From Macrothele yani (taxonomy: Eukaryota; Arthropoda; Arachnida; Araneae; Macrothelidae): DNA of 64,000 nt. Of the stretch, positions 53,497 to 63,641 are shown piece by piece. Every line of letters starts with the position of its first letter. Positions within the stretch are counted from its first letter, which is position 1. The DNA lies in NCBI GenBank assembly GCA_039090855.1, contig CM077011.1, positions 37,715,501 to 37,779,500 on the forward strand, written 5' to 3'. A program made the translations under genes and the position numbers. Below the pieces are notes generated by a model. That model saw only the letters and a program-made list of their open reading frames with translations. It did not search any database and was not told where the DNA came from.

Positions 53497-53936
53497 GTTT
53501 GGGGGTTTAACGACGCTCGATGGGCTATAAGCAGTCGCCCGCCCTAATTTAGGGCCACGGGTTCCAAGGAAGGGAGAGAGCCAGTGCCGTAAGACAAACA
53601 CAGCATCTGTGCTCACCCGGGATTCGAACCCGGACCGCCGCCACCGGTGGCGCAGTGGTCTAAGGCGCTGGCCTCTGATCATTCGTCCGTAAGGGGTCCG
53701 GGTTCGAATCCCGGTGAGGCATGGGTGTTGTGTTTGTCTTACGGCACTGGCTCTCTCCTTCCCTGGAACCAGTGACCCTAAATTAGGGACGGGCGACTGC
53801 TTATAGCCCATTGAGTTGCTCACGGTGGTCGTTAAACCTCCAATCAAAAAAAAAAAAAAAAAAAAAAAAAAGAACCCGGACCTATCTCAGATGAATGGTC
53901 AGAAGCCAACGCTTAGACCAATACGCCAACGGGGAG
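53497..53936 (-). mobile_element. SINE family A (-) interrupted by another SINE A copy
   Basis: The minus-strand copy is in two parts, 53497-53636 (body and start of box B) and 53883-53936 (rest of the head). The break is flanked by the 11-bp direct repeat GAACCCGGACC at 53626-53636 and 53872-53882, the target duplication of the inserted copy. The body is slightly shortened (ACGACGCTCGATGG in place of ACGACCACCGTGAGC). Confidence 0.9.
53637..53871 (+). mobile_element. SINE family A (+) inserted in a SINE A copy
   Basis: Complete copy with head (GCCACCGGTGGCGCAGTGG, box B GGGTTCGAATCC), body and a 26-base poly-A tail. It lies in the opposite orientation to the SINE it disrupted, inside that SINE's box B. 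Confidence 0.93.
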
Positions 53937-53982
53937 AGGTCGCGCAGTGTGACCTCTCCCGTTGGCGTATTGGTGTCTAAGC
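53911..53982. repeat. Near-perfect palindrome at a head-to-head SINE junction
   Basis: Arms 53911-53941 and 53951-53982 are complementary (CAATACGCCAACGGGAGAGG-type wording) with a 9-nt loop, GCGCAGTGT. The arms are SINE tRNA-like heads pointing away from each other. Confidence 0.85.
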
Positions 53983-54195
53983 GCTGGATCTGTTGCCAAC
54001 TAAAATCTAAAATCTTTAAAATTTAGTATCCTGTTATCAACTCCAATCTAAAATCTCCTAAATTTAGCGCCATTTCCTCCCAAGTTGGCAACACTGGTCC
54101 CTTCACTGGAACCAGTGGTCTTAAATTAGGGACAGGCGACTGCTTATAGCCCAAGATTTGCTCACGATGATCGTTAAACCCCGAAGAAACAACAA
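53951..54195 (+). mobile_element. SINE family A-related copy (+) with a small TIR insertion
   Basis: After the palindrome the head stops at GCGCTGGATC. The body resumes near 54090 (GGAACCAGTGGTCTTAAATT) and ends with GATCGTTAAACCCCG. Between lies 53993-54089, bounded by GTTGCCAACT and its complement AGTTGGCAAC, with AAATCTAAAATCT internal repeats: a MITE-like insert of about 97 bp. Confidence 0.65.
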
Positions 54196-54199
54196 AGAA

Positions 54200-55099
54200 A
54201 AAACTTTCGGTACAAGTAAAGGAATCCATGTTATCTGCGGAACTTTTAAATGAAGCCAGACTCGCAATTTTTCTTTCATTCGCTTCATAACTCTATCGCA
54301 CTTCCATTCCGATTTGTAGAAATGTAGCTTTTCTTCTTTCAGGTAGAACAAAATTGAATGCATGTTCTCAATTACTGACAATTTTTCCATTCACATTTAA
54401 TAATTTCTCTTTTTCTTCGATATTTAACATTTATCAACAATTTCACGAAATCATTAAAAAAATTTCATTAACTTTGCTAACTTCATTTATAAACAATTTT
54501 CCCAGACCGTTACAAAATTGCTAAATTTATTAATACAGTATTCCCTTAATTTTTTACAAACTTCGATATGAATCCGAGGAGTCTTAGGATAATATTCATT
54601 ATGATTCCCCATGAGCTCGGCGGCATTTCCAAGCTTGTTAAGTTCGTCTTTTTTTATTTGTGAATAACTTTTCATGAGCATATGTTACGTTCATTAATTT
54701 TTCTTCTTGCGTCAAGAATTTTACATTAGCTTTCTGGAAAATGTTTCTTAATTCGCTTCTCTTAGATATTTAGATATTAGTAGCTATTAATTTTCTGTGC
54801 CTTTCCATGATATTGTTCGTTTAAAATGAGGAGGAATTTTATTAATCTTCACATAATGTCTCCCTTATCTTCTTATTTAATCACTTTCCAATATGCAAAA
54901 TGTAGTCTGATAGTATGCGATGCTATGAATTCGGCAGAATACGATGTAACTACACATAACGAGTTTTGTTTTAACCATCTGTTGAGAAAAGGTTTTGTCT
55001 GCCAAGCATCGCTCATTTTTCTAATCTTGTCACTATGAATCCCACATTTAAATATTTCGGATCGCATTTTCAATTTCTTATAATTGTGTAAAAATAGTG
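54200..55099. other. AT-rich intron, no gene supported
   Basis: A minus-strand frame of 64 codons (54487-54681) and others of similar size show no recognisable protein. Confidence 0.45.
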
Positions 55100-55111
55100 G
55101 TGTCTACACTT

Positions 55112-55334
55112 TTTTTTTTTTTTTTGATTGGAGGTTTAACGACCACCGTGAGCAACTCAATGGGCTATAAGCAGTCGCCCGTCCCTAATTTAGGGTCACT
55201 GGTTCCAGGGAAGGGAGAGAGCCAGTGCCGTAAAACAAACCCAACATCCATGCCTGACCGGGATTCGAACCCGGACCCCTTACGGACGAATGATCAGAGG
55301 CCAACGCCTTGGACCACTGCGCCACCGGGGCGGC
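55112..55334 (-). mobile_element. SINE family A, full length, minus strand
   Basis: Poly-T tail, body and head in reverse (ending CACTGCGCCACCGGGGCGGC). It is flanked by the direct repeat TGTCTACACTT at about 55101-55111 and 55335-55345, the target duplication. This is the best preserved copy of the family together with 53637-53871. Confidence 0.95.
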
Positions 55335-55349
55335 GTGTCTACACTTCTC

Positions 55350-55450
55350 ACTGTAAATTGTGGTTCAACGAAAAACTTAAGTTAGTTCTCTGGTATATCA
55401 CAAGGAAGGATAAACTTGTGGGAGATGTTAAATAGCCTAATAGAAATATT
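55350..55450. other. Short spacer
   Basis: Nothing supported between the SINE and element K. Confidence 0.5.
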
Positions 55451-55452
55451 TA

Positions 55453-56897
55453 CTCTGCCAAAAAAGAAAAAAAAAGCAACACCATCCAGAAACTAATGAT
55501 GTGGTTTTCATGCAAATTGGCAGACAGGATTGTAGCATGCAGATATGCAAACGATTATGCTATCAAACGCATCAGCTAAAAGCTGAAGCTGTTATAACAA
55601 CGTGAATGCGGTTATCCGTGAGTGTCAGATCGACGTGTCTCTCTGAGTAACGTTGCCAAATTGTTGCAAAGTGACTCATGCAAGAAAACCATCACAGGTA
55701 GAATGCCGAGAACTCGGCATCATGGTTATAATAAGCTAATGGACTTTGAAAGAAGACAAATTATTGGCATGTATGACGGCGGTTGGTCGATTCGGCGTGT
55801 TGCGTCACACTTCGGCCACCACAATGCGGCAATCCGTCGTTGCTGTACTTGGTGGATGAGAGAAGGTATGGAAAGCCGTTGGTTGAAAGCTGTCGGCCTA
55901 GAGTGAGTACATGATGAAGTGACTTTTTGATCCGTAGATAGGTCCTTACAGAACTGAAAGCCTCGCTCTCAACAATGAGAAGACCAGTGATGCTGAGCAT
56001 CATCACACATCATCATCATGCTGAGCATCATCACAAAATCGCACGCCAAACCATTTCAAACAATTTACGGGAAGCCATCTTGCACGCAAGGCGTCCATCA
56101 TATCACCTACCACTAACTCCTACCCATCGTCGTCAGGGCTTGGAGTGGTGCTGCTCAAGAGCAACCTGGTTTGAAGAATGGTACTGTGTATCGTACAGCG
56201 ACGAATCTCTCTTCTTCCTTCAGCCAGATAGTTGCGGGATATACACGAGGCGTCAATGCGATCAACGCAACAATCCAGCGTATGTCATCGAACAACACAG
56301 GATCCGAACAGCAAGTTACGTGGTTTGCGAATCTATCTCCTGTGATTCGCGCTCCGGTCTGTTGTTAATTACATGAACTCGGACGGCACGTTGATATGTG
56401 GAAGAAATCCTGCAACCCGTTGCGATGCCGTTCGTGGCACGGTTAAATAACTAATTGTTTCAGCAAGTGAATGCCCACCCTTGTACTGCAAATGCATCGA
56501 AGCAATGTATACAAGGTTTAACAGGGTAATTAGGAAAGCCCAATCCCCAGATTTGTCGCCTATAGAGCATATCTATGGAGACACCACCAGACTCTGCGTC
56601 AACAAACTCCGACAACAGATGCCCTGGGAAACATCTCGACGAAGCATATTGGTCAGTGCGCTAGGAGTCTATAAGATTTCTGCAAAACGCGATTTCGTGG
56701 ATTACGGCTCAATGCTTTGCTCAGCAGAGAGGATTTACTTCGTACTAGAATGGCTCTGTAAGCCTTCTTTCCCAGCATTACTTTTATTTCTTTTAATCTG
56801 AAATATTATCATTTTCTTTATCTACCATCTCGTGCGTCCAGCAAGTTTCTCAACATTTGCGACATTACTTCCTAGAATTGTATTTTTTTTCAGAGTG
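55453..56897 (+). mobile_element. Tc1-like transposon K (about 1445 bp)
   Basis: The left end CTCTGCCAAAAAAGAAAAAA follows TA (55451-55452). The right end TTTTTTTTCAGAGTG precedes TA at 56898-56899. The terminal match is short and imperfect. The transposase is on the + strand. Confidence 0.75.
55703..56760 (+). pseudogene. Tc1-like transposase K, two frameshifts
   Basis: ATG at 55703: H-G-Y-N-K-L-M-D-F-E-R-R-Q-I-I-G-M-Y, then G-W-S-I-R-R-V-A-S-H-F-G (helix-turn-helix). After a shift (about 55905-55975, where a CATCATCACA-type duplication lies), I-S-N-N-L-R-E-A-I-L-H-A-R-R-P and C-V-S-Y-S-D-E-S-L-F-F-L (first Asp) appear. A second change brings Q-S-P-D-L-S-P-I-E-H-I-Y-G-D (third region). The second Asp region (near 56460-56480) is decayed. 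It is inactive. Confidence 0.85.
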
Positions 56898-56899
56898 TA

Positions 56900-57399
56900 A
56901 CAATATTGAAAATTTAAGATATGTTTATAAAGTTTCATCAGAAGACATTAATTCGATTAGTACTGTACATAAAAAAAATCAAAACAGAGAGTACAACACC
57001 TGTAGTGCTAATGAAAATTTAAGACAGCTTTTCCGTGTTTGACCAAGTGGAATTATCCGGATTTACATCTTGAGAAACAAAGGGACAAAAGAGCATTTAC
57101 TAAGCCAATGAAAACCTATGTCAACTCTTCATTGTCTCGTCTGAAGCATATAACTGGTATCTTAGACTATAACTTATGTTTCAGAAAAACTCCGGTGCAC
57201 TACTAATAACATAAATTTAACTCACTGTTTCATCAAGAGAGAATAATATGACGGTGTCTTTCGAAACAAAGAAAAAATTAGATATTTTACAAAAGTTAAA
57301 CCCACTTTACTGTATTTTAAGTATTAAAAATCATTATGAAACATAAGAGCAAAGCAAAATAATAATATAAATAATAATAATAATCATAATAAAGGCTTA
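56900..57399. other. AT-rich intron, no gene seen
   Basis: AATAATATAAATAATAATAA-type run at 57359-57385; otherwise nothing supported. Confidence 0.5.
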
Positions 57400-58080
57400 C
57401 AGAACTGACAGGAGCTTCTGGTAAAATGCTTTAGCGTTTTATCTCAGCTGAATGTTAAGTTAACGTTTCAGTAATTAATTACTAGGAACTGTACACCAAT
57501 TACAGTTAAAATAGCACTAGTGATCCGAATTCCTTGGCGTAGAATACAAATCAAAGTATCCAAGCTTTCGCACATCAACCAGATGGCTTTTTCAAGGAAA
57601 GTACTTGGCAGTTAGCTGTCTACTTTCCTTGAAAAAGCCATCTGGTTAATGTGCGAAAGCTTGGATACTTTGATTTATATTCTACGCCAAAAAAAAAAAA
57701 AGAAATTCGGATCACTAGTACTATTTTAACGTTTCAGTACTTAATCAAAACTAAATAAAAGTTAAAATTCTTCAGGGTTTACCGGAGTCAGATGAAAGTT
57801 AAGGCAACTCTAAAGTACAGTATTTCATCATAGCTGAGTAAAAGTTAAAACACCTCTTCAGTATTTCATTAGGGTTGAATAAAATTTAAGGCAACTGTTC
57901 AGTGTTTCATAAGAGCTGAGTGAAACCGAAGAAAACTTTTCTTTAAACTTGAATGAAATTTAATGCAACGCTTTAGTGTTTCATGAGAGTTGAATGAAGC
58001 TTAGGGCAACCCTTTGATGTTTCTTATCTTAAGGAACAAAGGAGAAGTACAATATTTATAGAGATAATGCAAACTCAAGC
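57400..58080 (+). repeat. Degenerate minisatellite (about 40-45 bp unit), interrupted by a palindrome
   Basis: Words like GTTGAATGAAATTTAAGGCA and TTCAGTGTTTCAT recur at about 57836, 57881, 57951 and 57995, with poor conservation. Similar words at 57440-57475 suggest the array began there and was split by the palindrome at 57505-57730. Confidence 0.55.
57505..57730. repeat. Foldback palindrome, arms about 100 bp, 17-nt loop
   Basis: The left arm 57505-57603 and right arm 57621-57730 are complementary (CCAGATGGCTTTTTCAAGGA with its complement), with one or two mismatches. The right arm carries an extra A-run (CCAAAAAAAAAAAAAG). No coding sequence. Confidence 0.9.
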
Positions 58081-58168
58081 CTACTCTTCAACATTTTTTC
58101 AAGAGAGATTAACACGACGAATACCTCAAGAAAAGAAGGCTGTTCTACAGCACAAAGAATCACTAATA

Positions 58169-59355
58169 CAGTGAAGCCTGTCTAAAACGGAATCCTTCGG
58201 TTCAAATTTATTTTCCGTTTTATACACAAAAAACAAAACTACGCGGAGTAGGAAAATGTTATAACGAAAAAAAGAAACTGCGTAGAAACGGTACAAACTG
58301 AAAAAAAAAGAAAATAATGAGAAAAATACATACATAATGCAGACAGCTTACATCGCAGTTATTTTAAAAAGTCATCTATACTTGTTTGCCGGGCAATTTT
58401 CAAAGAGCTGGTAAATATAATTTCTTTCGCATCTTGTAGTACGTCCAGGATTTTGGGACAAGTTTTATAGGCAGCAAATTCCTCTAGGTCATTAATGACA
58501 CCTATTGCGTCATCGAATGTCTTTATTTTTAACTCTCTGTTTTCTTCGTCACCTTCACCCATATCATCATCTTCTTACTCCTCTGCCTCCTTCAATACAT
58601 CTACAACCTTGCCAACGTCTTCAAACACGGGGAAGTGATAATCGAAATGAGCAACAACGTCAATATCAAACTCAAGATTGGCTCGTCGGCATTCATCAGA
58701 AATTTCAAATCTATTTTGTTCTTCGCCATTGCCATGTTGACATCTTCCGTGTTTTCTAATCCTTCCTTAATGAAACATTTCTTCACCGTCTGAGGAAGAA
58801 TGTTTTTCTTTGCCATGCTTATCCCGTTAACTGCATCCAGTACGTATGTGGATTTGCAAACCACAGAAACACTGGTACAGTCTTGAAGCTTGTGTATAAG
58901 TGATTGTAACACACACTTCCTGTAAAAACACTTGAAATTGGAAATCACACTTTGGTCCAGCGACTGCTAACTGACATCGTGTTAGGAGGAAACCAGACTA
59001 GTTTTACATTAGATAAAGAAATGTGGGGATGACAAGTAGTGTTATCCCGTGTTAACTCGGAAACATTCTTTTAGATTGATCTTGCTTTTTCTATTATTCC
59101 CAAACTATGTACAGTATTTTGTTAATACATATTTAATATGATGGAACAAGAAACTACATATTTTCAATTTTCATTTTCCGTTTTAAACAGTTTTGTCTGT
59201 ACCATCGTACCGAAAATCGGTTTCCGTTTCCGGGTTTGACAGGTTTCCGGTTTATAGGGGGTGGTTTGCATGATAAAATGATTGGCTCCGAAATTTTCTT
59301 CCGGTTTAGCCAGGTTTCCGTTTTATACAAGGTCCATTTAAGACAGGTTTTACTA
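58169..59355 (-). mobile_element. pogo/Tigger-like transposon (1187 bp, TA-flanked), internally deleted
   Basis: The ends CAGTGAAGCCTGTCTAAAAC and the inverted right end AGACAGGTTTTACTA (59341-59355) are flanked by TA at 58167-58168 and 59356-59357. TTCCGTTTTATAC-type subterminal words occur several times on both sides. It is shorter than a complete pogo element (about 2 kb or more). Confidence 0.88.
58359..58990 (-). pseudogene. pogo/Tigger transposase C-terminal part
   Basis: The minus-strand frame at 58601-58948 reads N-F-K-C-F-Y-R-K-C-V-L-Q-S-L-I-H-K-L and V-L-D-A-V-N-G-I then Q-T-V-K-K-C-F-I-K-E-G, the C-terminal side of a DDE_1 core (K-x-Y-Y-R, I-x-x-C-F-x-x-A-G). The next frame ends A-R-Q-T-S-I-D-D-F-L-K, the usual pogo/Tigger tail. 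The start and catalytic Asps are missing. Confidence 0.85.
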
Positions 59356-59429
59356 TATTAACTTTTGTCAATTCCTCAAAGCACGGAAAACAAGAGATGA
59401 ATACAGAGCTGCCAAATAAAAAAAAACAT

Positions 59430-59483
59430 GGAAAACATAGTGTTTACGGGGTGGATGAAAACCCCGTAAACACTATGTTTTCC
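59430..59483. repeat. Perfect 23-bp hairpin, 8-nt loop
   Basis: GGAAAACATAGTGTTTACGG-GGT (59430-59452) pairs exactly with 59461-59483; the loop is GGATGAAA. No transposon end or gene is next to it. Confidence 0.97.
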
Positions 59484-60003
59484 AACGTAAGGCAGTTCTT
59501 TCGAATCAACACATAGCAGAAAATATTTAAGTCCGTATAACATTTCCGCGCGGACATATTGTTTGACATTCCTTCCTCTATCATCTGTAATTTTAAATAG
59601 AAATAATGTATAGTAGTAATTTGTTATTCAGTCATACGAACCTATTATAACCCCTTAACTGAAAATTGGGTGTCATTTAATAAAATTGTACTCTAATTTT
59701 GACAACTTATGACGTATACTCTGATTTAACTTCGATTTTTAGTTGTCTTTCTCTACGTAAAATTTGAGTTCATTTTCTTTCAGCGTTTCAGCCTTAACGC
59801 TATATTTTCTCGTTCACTGAAATGTTATGTTGGCAGCAGTCTTGAGGTCATGAGTGAATGACGTATCCATGGCTGATAAGCAAGACTTCTGCATCTACAA
59901 TGTGTTAAGCTGGCAGCTGTGGGTGGTGCGTTAGTGGTAGTCGTGGAAGCTGTCCTAATCTGTAAGCACTAACCTGCATCCCGTGCTGGAGCGGCTACTT
60001 TTA
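59484..60003. other. Intron, no gene seen
   Basis: Ordinary sequence; nothing supported. Confidence 0.5.
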
Positions 60004-60013
60004 AGTTTTAAAG

Positions 60014-60224
60014 GTGGCGCAGTGGTCAAAGCGATGGTCTCTGATCATTCGTCCGAAAGGGGTCCGGGTTCGAATCCCGGAGAGGCATGGATGTTGTGTT
60101 TGTCTTACGACACTGGCTCTGTCCCTTCTCTGGAACCAGTAGCCCTAAATTAGGGATGGGCGACTGCTTTTAGTTCACTGAGTTGCTCACAGTGGTCGTT
60201 AAACCTCCAATAAAAAAAAAAAAA
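60014..60224 (+). mobile_element. SINE family A (+), with target duplication
   Basis: Head from GGTGGCGCAGTGG, box B GGGTTCGAATCC, body with several substitutions, short poly-A. Flanked by AGTTTTAAA on both sides (about 60005-60013 and 60225-60233). The first bases of the head are missing. Confidence 0.9.
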
Positions 60225-60239
60225 GTTTTAAATAAATAT

Positions 60240-60784
60240 TCATATATAGGGGATGTTGCCCCACCTAGGACGGGGTGAAATTTTTAATTGAAGCAGATTG
60301 AAAACATATCAAATAGACGACTGATTTCTGTAAAGAACATAAAATGTTTTTTAGATGCGATTTTGCTCACTTTGACAAATCGAAATTTTAGTTTTTATTG
60401 TAGGTTAAAGCGTTTTAAATAGATCTGGATATTTATATTTATAATAACGCTGATTCCTTTTTATGAAGTTACTCTGCGATGCGAAGAAAATGAAAGAAAA
60501 TACAACATAACACCTACGTAACAGAACAAACGTCGCAGACAGCAGTTTCAGCACGTGAATGTTGCCACAGATGAAGTCGTTTGACATACTAATGTTATTT
60601 TATTTTCCGGTATTTCTCTTTGATTTTGCATATTGTGCGATAGCGGTGGGCTTAGTTCAAATTTCGGCCACCGGATAAAAGCAGATGGCGCTGCAAGTAC
60701 TGATGACGTCAGAGCGACAGACGTAGCCCGTTATAAAGGTTTTATTTTTTTATGCAGGTAGTGTCTGTCGATATGTGGTGTATA
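60240..60784. other. Intron, no gene seen
   Basis: Nothing supported before element L. Confidence 0.5.
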
Positions 60785-60786
60785 TA

Positions 60787-62006
60787 CACTGAGTGGCCAC
60801 TTTATTATGACCACCCACTCAGTTCTTCGTTTGGCCACCTTTTGCCTTCAATACTGCGTCGATTCTTCGTGGCATGGATTCCACGAGATGTTGATAGGTG
60901 GTTTGAGGGATCTGAGACCATGCTTGATAAATAGCACTTTCCAGGAGTGTGAGATTGCAGGGTTGTGGATCCAGCTGTCTGATGGCTCGTTCAACTTCAT
61001 CCCACAAATTCTCAATGGGGTTGAGATCTGGGGATTGTGGGGGCCACCTAAGCAAAGTAAACTCACCGGCATGTTCCTGAAACCAATCCCGTACAATACG
61101 AGCACTATAGCAGGACGCATTATCATGTTGAAAGTAGCCATCGCCATTAGGATAAACCATCCACATGACAGGATGCACTTGGTTTGCAACGATGTTTAGA
61201 TATGATGTGCCAGTCAGACGTTGATCAACACGAATTAAAGGGTCCAAAGCATGCCAGGAAAACATTCCCCAAACAATAACGTTGCCTCCACCAGCTTGAA
61301 GGGTTGTAGCAATGCATTTGGGGTCCATGCTTTCGTGCTGTTTCCGCCAAATTCTCACTCGGCCATCGGCATGGTGCAACTGAAAACGTGATTCATCGGA
61401 CCACATGATTTGTTTCCAATTATCGACTGTTCAATCCTTGTGCTCCTGTGCGAACTGGAGACGTTTTCTCTTGTTAACTGCAGACAGCAAAGGTGTCGAA
61501 CAGGCCTTCGGCTGCCATATCCCATCCGATGCAGTGTACGGCGAACAGTGCGTGCAGAGATCATTTGAGGGGATCCTTGATTAAGATGGTCTGTAATGTG
61601 CTACACTGTTGCCCTTCTGTTGTCTGTTACCAGTCTGGACACTCTCCGTTCCGTCCGAGCAGTCACTAGTCGATGACGACCACACGTTGCACGTAGAGAC
61701 CCAGTTTTTTGGCTCACAGTCCAGTCTTTAAACATTTAAACAACAGCTGCTCTGGAACATTTCACGAATGCGGCGGTTTCAGTGATACTCGCTCCATGGC
61801 TCCGAGCTCCTACAATCATCCCATGTTGAAAGTCCGTCAAATCGCATTTTTTACCCATCTCGCCACCCAAAAATCACTTCTACTACTGTCACAAGCACTA
61901 AGCTTTCCCTTTTTATACTAGCCTCGCCCTCTGGCGGCAACAACGTGCAGCCATAGCTCATTTGCTTAAAATTGCCTGGTGGTCATAATGAAGTGGCCAC
62001 TCAGTG
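60787..62006 (-). mobile_element. Tc1-like transposon L (1220 bp, TA-flanked)
   Basis: The ends CACTGAGTGGCCACTTTATT and the inverted match finishing GTGGCCACTCAGTG at 62006 are flanked by TA (60785-60786, 62007-62008). This is the least decayed element in the window. Confidence 0.97.
60819..61858 (-). pseudogene. Tc1-like transposase L, nearly intact catalytic half
   Basis: ATG at 61858: M-G-K-K-C-D-L-T-D-F-Q-H-G-M-I-V-G, then I-T-E-T-A-A-F-V-K-C-S-R (helix-turn-helix). Stops and shifts occur in the middle (about 61430-61740). From 61406 one clean frame of 195 codons holds M-W-S-D-E-S-R-F-Q-L (first Asp), V-I-V-W-G-M-F-S, Y-F-Q-H-D-N-A-S-C-Y-S-A (second Asp) and Q-S-P-D-L-N-P-I-E-N-L-W-D-E (third region), then L-V-E-S-M-P-R-R-I-D-A-V and a TAA. 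The catalytic residues are intact; the N-terminal half is broken. Confidence 0.95.
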
Positions 62007-62008
62007 TA

Positions 62009-63045
62009 TATACAGCATTTCGTGTTATTATCCCTTCAAACTATTATTGCGTTTACTAACACACGTTAAACAGAGTAAATTATTAGTGCTGTTACGAATT
62101 AATTCTTCATGAGTATTGGAATATCCGAGTGAAGTTCTGATGAGATATAAGCGGAATAAAAGAACTGCAAGTAACTCTTTCTTGAACTTTACTTGAGTAA
62201 CCAGTGTTTTACTAAAAGTGTGTGAATAAGAAGAACAAACTTTACGTAGTGTTTCAGAAGCTATGTATACACTTTCTAAACATTGAAGAAGGCTACAAGC
62301 TTCATTATCTATTATCGTTCACTATACTATATGAATGTTTATTTTTGAAATTCAGGTATGATTTCTGTATAAAGAATGCAAAATTGCGTCGCCTTCATCT
62401 TATCTTGGATGTTATGTGCTTATTTTTAAGCAGTTACCAGATCCCGTTCAAAATTCATTTGAGTAATTTGTCCAATTTTTATTCATTGAACAAATATATT
62501 TCAAGAAACGCTACACAAAATGCCACATCCACTCTTGGACAAAAAGTTGGGTAAGCATACTGTTTTCCCAATATCCCTTGCATCCCTTGGACTTGGGGTG
62601 AGTGTTGTACAAAGCATTTTGCCCTAATCGTTAAAGTTCCATTTCTTTGCTTAGGGTCAAAGTTCATCGTCCTATAAGACCAGTTACAGTTTCTTTTATG
62701 AAAGACTGAAGATTACCGAGAGAAAGTCGAGAATAATCCACCGATCGATGGGACCAGAAGCCTCGAAACAGCGTCACTCACACCTAACTCTAATTTTATC
62801 CAAGGCGCAGAGAATGGGCGAAAATAGCCAAGTCGTGGAGTAAAAAACATAAAAAGAAACATAGTAGGATATTAAGAAAAATACATGGGAACTATACAGT
62901 CTTCATTTACAATCAAGAATCGCTCCCTGCGAGCATTTCAAGAAATATTTGTGACTTAGGAAAAACAATAATCCTTGGCTAGAAAAAACTCTTACATTTG
63001 AAGAACAAAAATGGAAAGAAAAGCAAGGAAGGAAATAAATAGGTA
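62009..63045. other. Intron, no gene seen
   Basis: AT-rich with no element that I can support. ACCAT at 63046-63050 is the left target duplication of the TRIM. Confidence 0.5.
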
Positions 63046-63110
63046 ACCATTGTAACGTACCTGCCAGCAGGACGCACACGACATAAAGGCAGATAGCAGT
63101 CAGAACGAAC

Positions 63111-63182
63111 GTCCGCGTAGCTCAATTGGTAGAGTGACTTATTCCGGAATGAGGGGACCCGGGTTCGAGCCCCGGCGTGGAC
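63111..63182 (+). other. tRNA-like sequence inside the 5' LTR
   Basis: 72 nt with acceptor arms GTCCGCG/CGTGGAC pairing over 7 bp (one G-U), D-arm GCTC/GAGT, box A TAGCTCAATTGG, perfect T-arm CCGGG/CCCGG and box B GGGTTCGAGCC. The anticodon arm is irregular; TTCCGGA is the likely loop region and no isoacceptor can be assigned. Sits 60 bp inside the LTR. Not a tRNA gene; probably an internal Pol III-type promoter or its relic. Confidence 0.8.
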
Positions 63183-63535
63183 AAATATGACGGAGAAATT
63201 AACTTCGTTATAATGGCGCCCGAACTTTCCGGATGACCCGGCCGTTCAAAATCTCGCAATGGTGTGATGTTCTTTCCACACCGCGAGATACGAAAAATAA
63301 GAGAATCCCTTCTCCAGCACTTCAAAAAATAACAAAAAATGTGTGATGTTGCATTCCACACAGCAGATTGACTGGGAGTTCTCAAGTGCACGTTCTACAG
63401 TGGATGGCTGCCTGGAACGATGCATGGTCACGGCTGACCCGTGGGCCATGCTCCCGGCTCTCTTTCGGGGGGGGATGTGACGTACCTGCCAGCAGGACGC
63501 ACACGACATAAAGGCAGATAGCAGCGACAACGAAT

Positions 63536-63607
63536 GTCCGCGTAGCTCAATTGGTAGAGTGACTTATTCCGGAATGAAAGGACCCGGGTTTGAGCCCCGG
63601 CGTGGAC
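63536..63607 (+). other. tRNA-like sequence inside the 3' LTR
   Basis: Second copy of the tRNA-like segment, with GAATGAAAGG in place of GAATGAGGGG and box B GGGTTTGAGCC (one change). Same offset in the LTR as the first copy. Confidence 0.8.
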
Positions 63608-63641
63608 AAATATGATGGAGAAATTTACTTCGTTATACCAT

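Larger units (their letters stand above)
63051..63636 (+). mobile_element. Complete TRIM (miniature LTR retrotransposon), 586 bp
   Basis: Two direct LTRs of 161 bp each (63051-63211 and 63476-63636, about 93% identical by eye) enclose a 264-bp internal region. The 5-bp target duplication ACCAT lies at 63046-63050 and 63637-63641. Two bases after the left LTR is the primer-binding site TGGCGCCCGAAC (63214-63225), the wording used for tRNA-Lys priming in many LTR elements. Just before the right LTR is a polypurine tract GGGGGGGGA (63467-63475). The LTR begins TGT and ends TTAT, not CA. No gag or pol frame exists, so it must borrow proteins from an autonomous relative not seen here. Confidence 0.93.

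Noticed and set aside
63111..63182. Functional tRNA gene
   Set aside because: The acceptor and T-arms are good but the anticodon arm does not fold properly, and the sequence is duplicated as part of an LTR.
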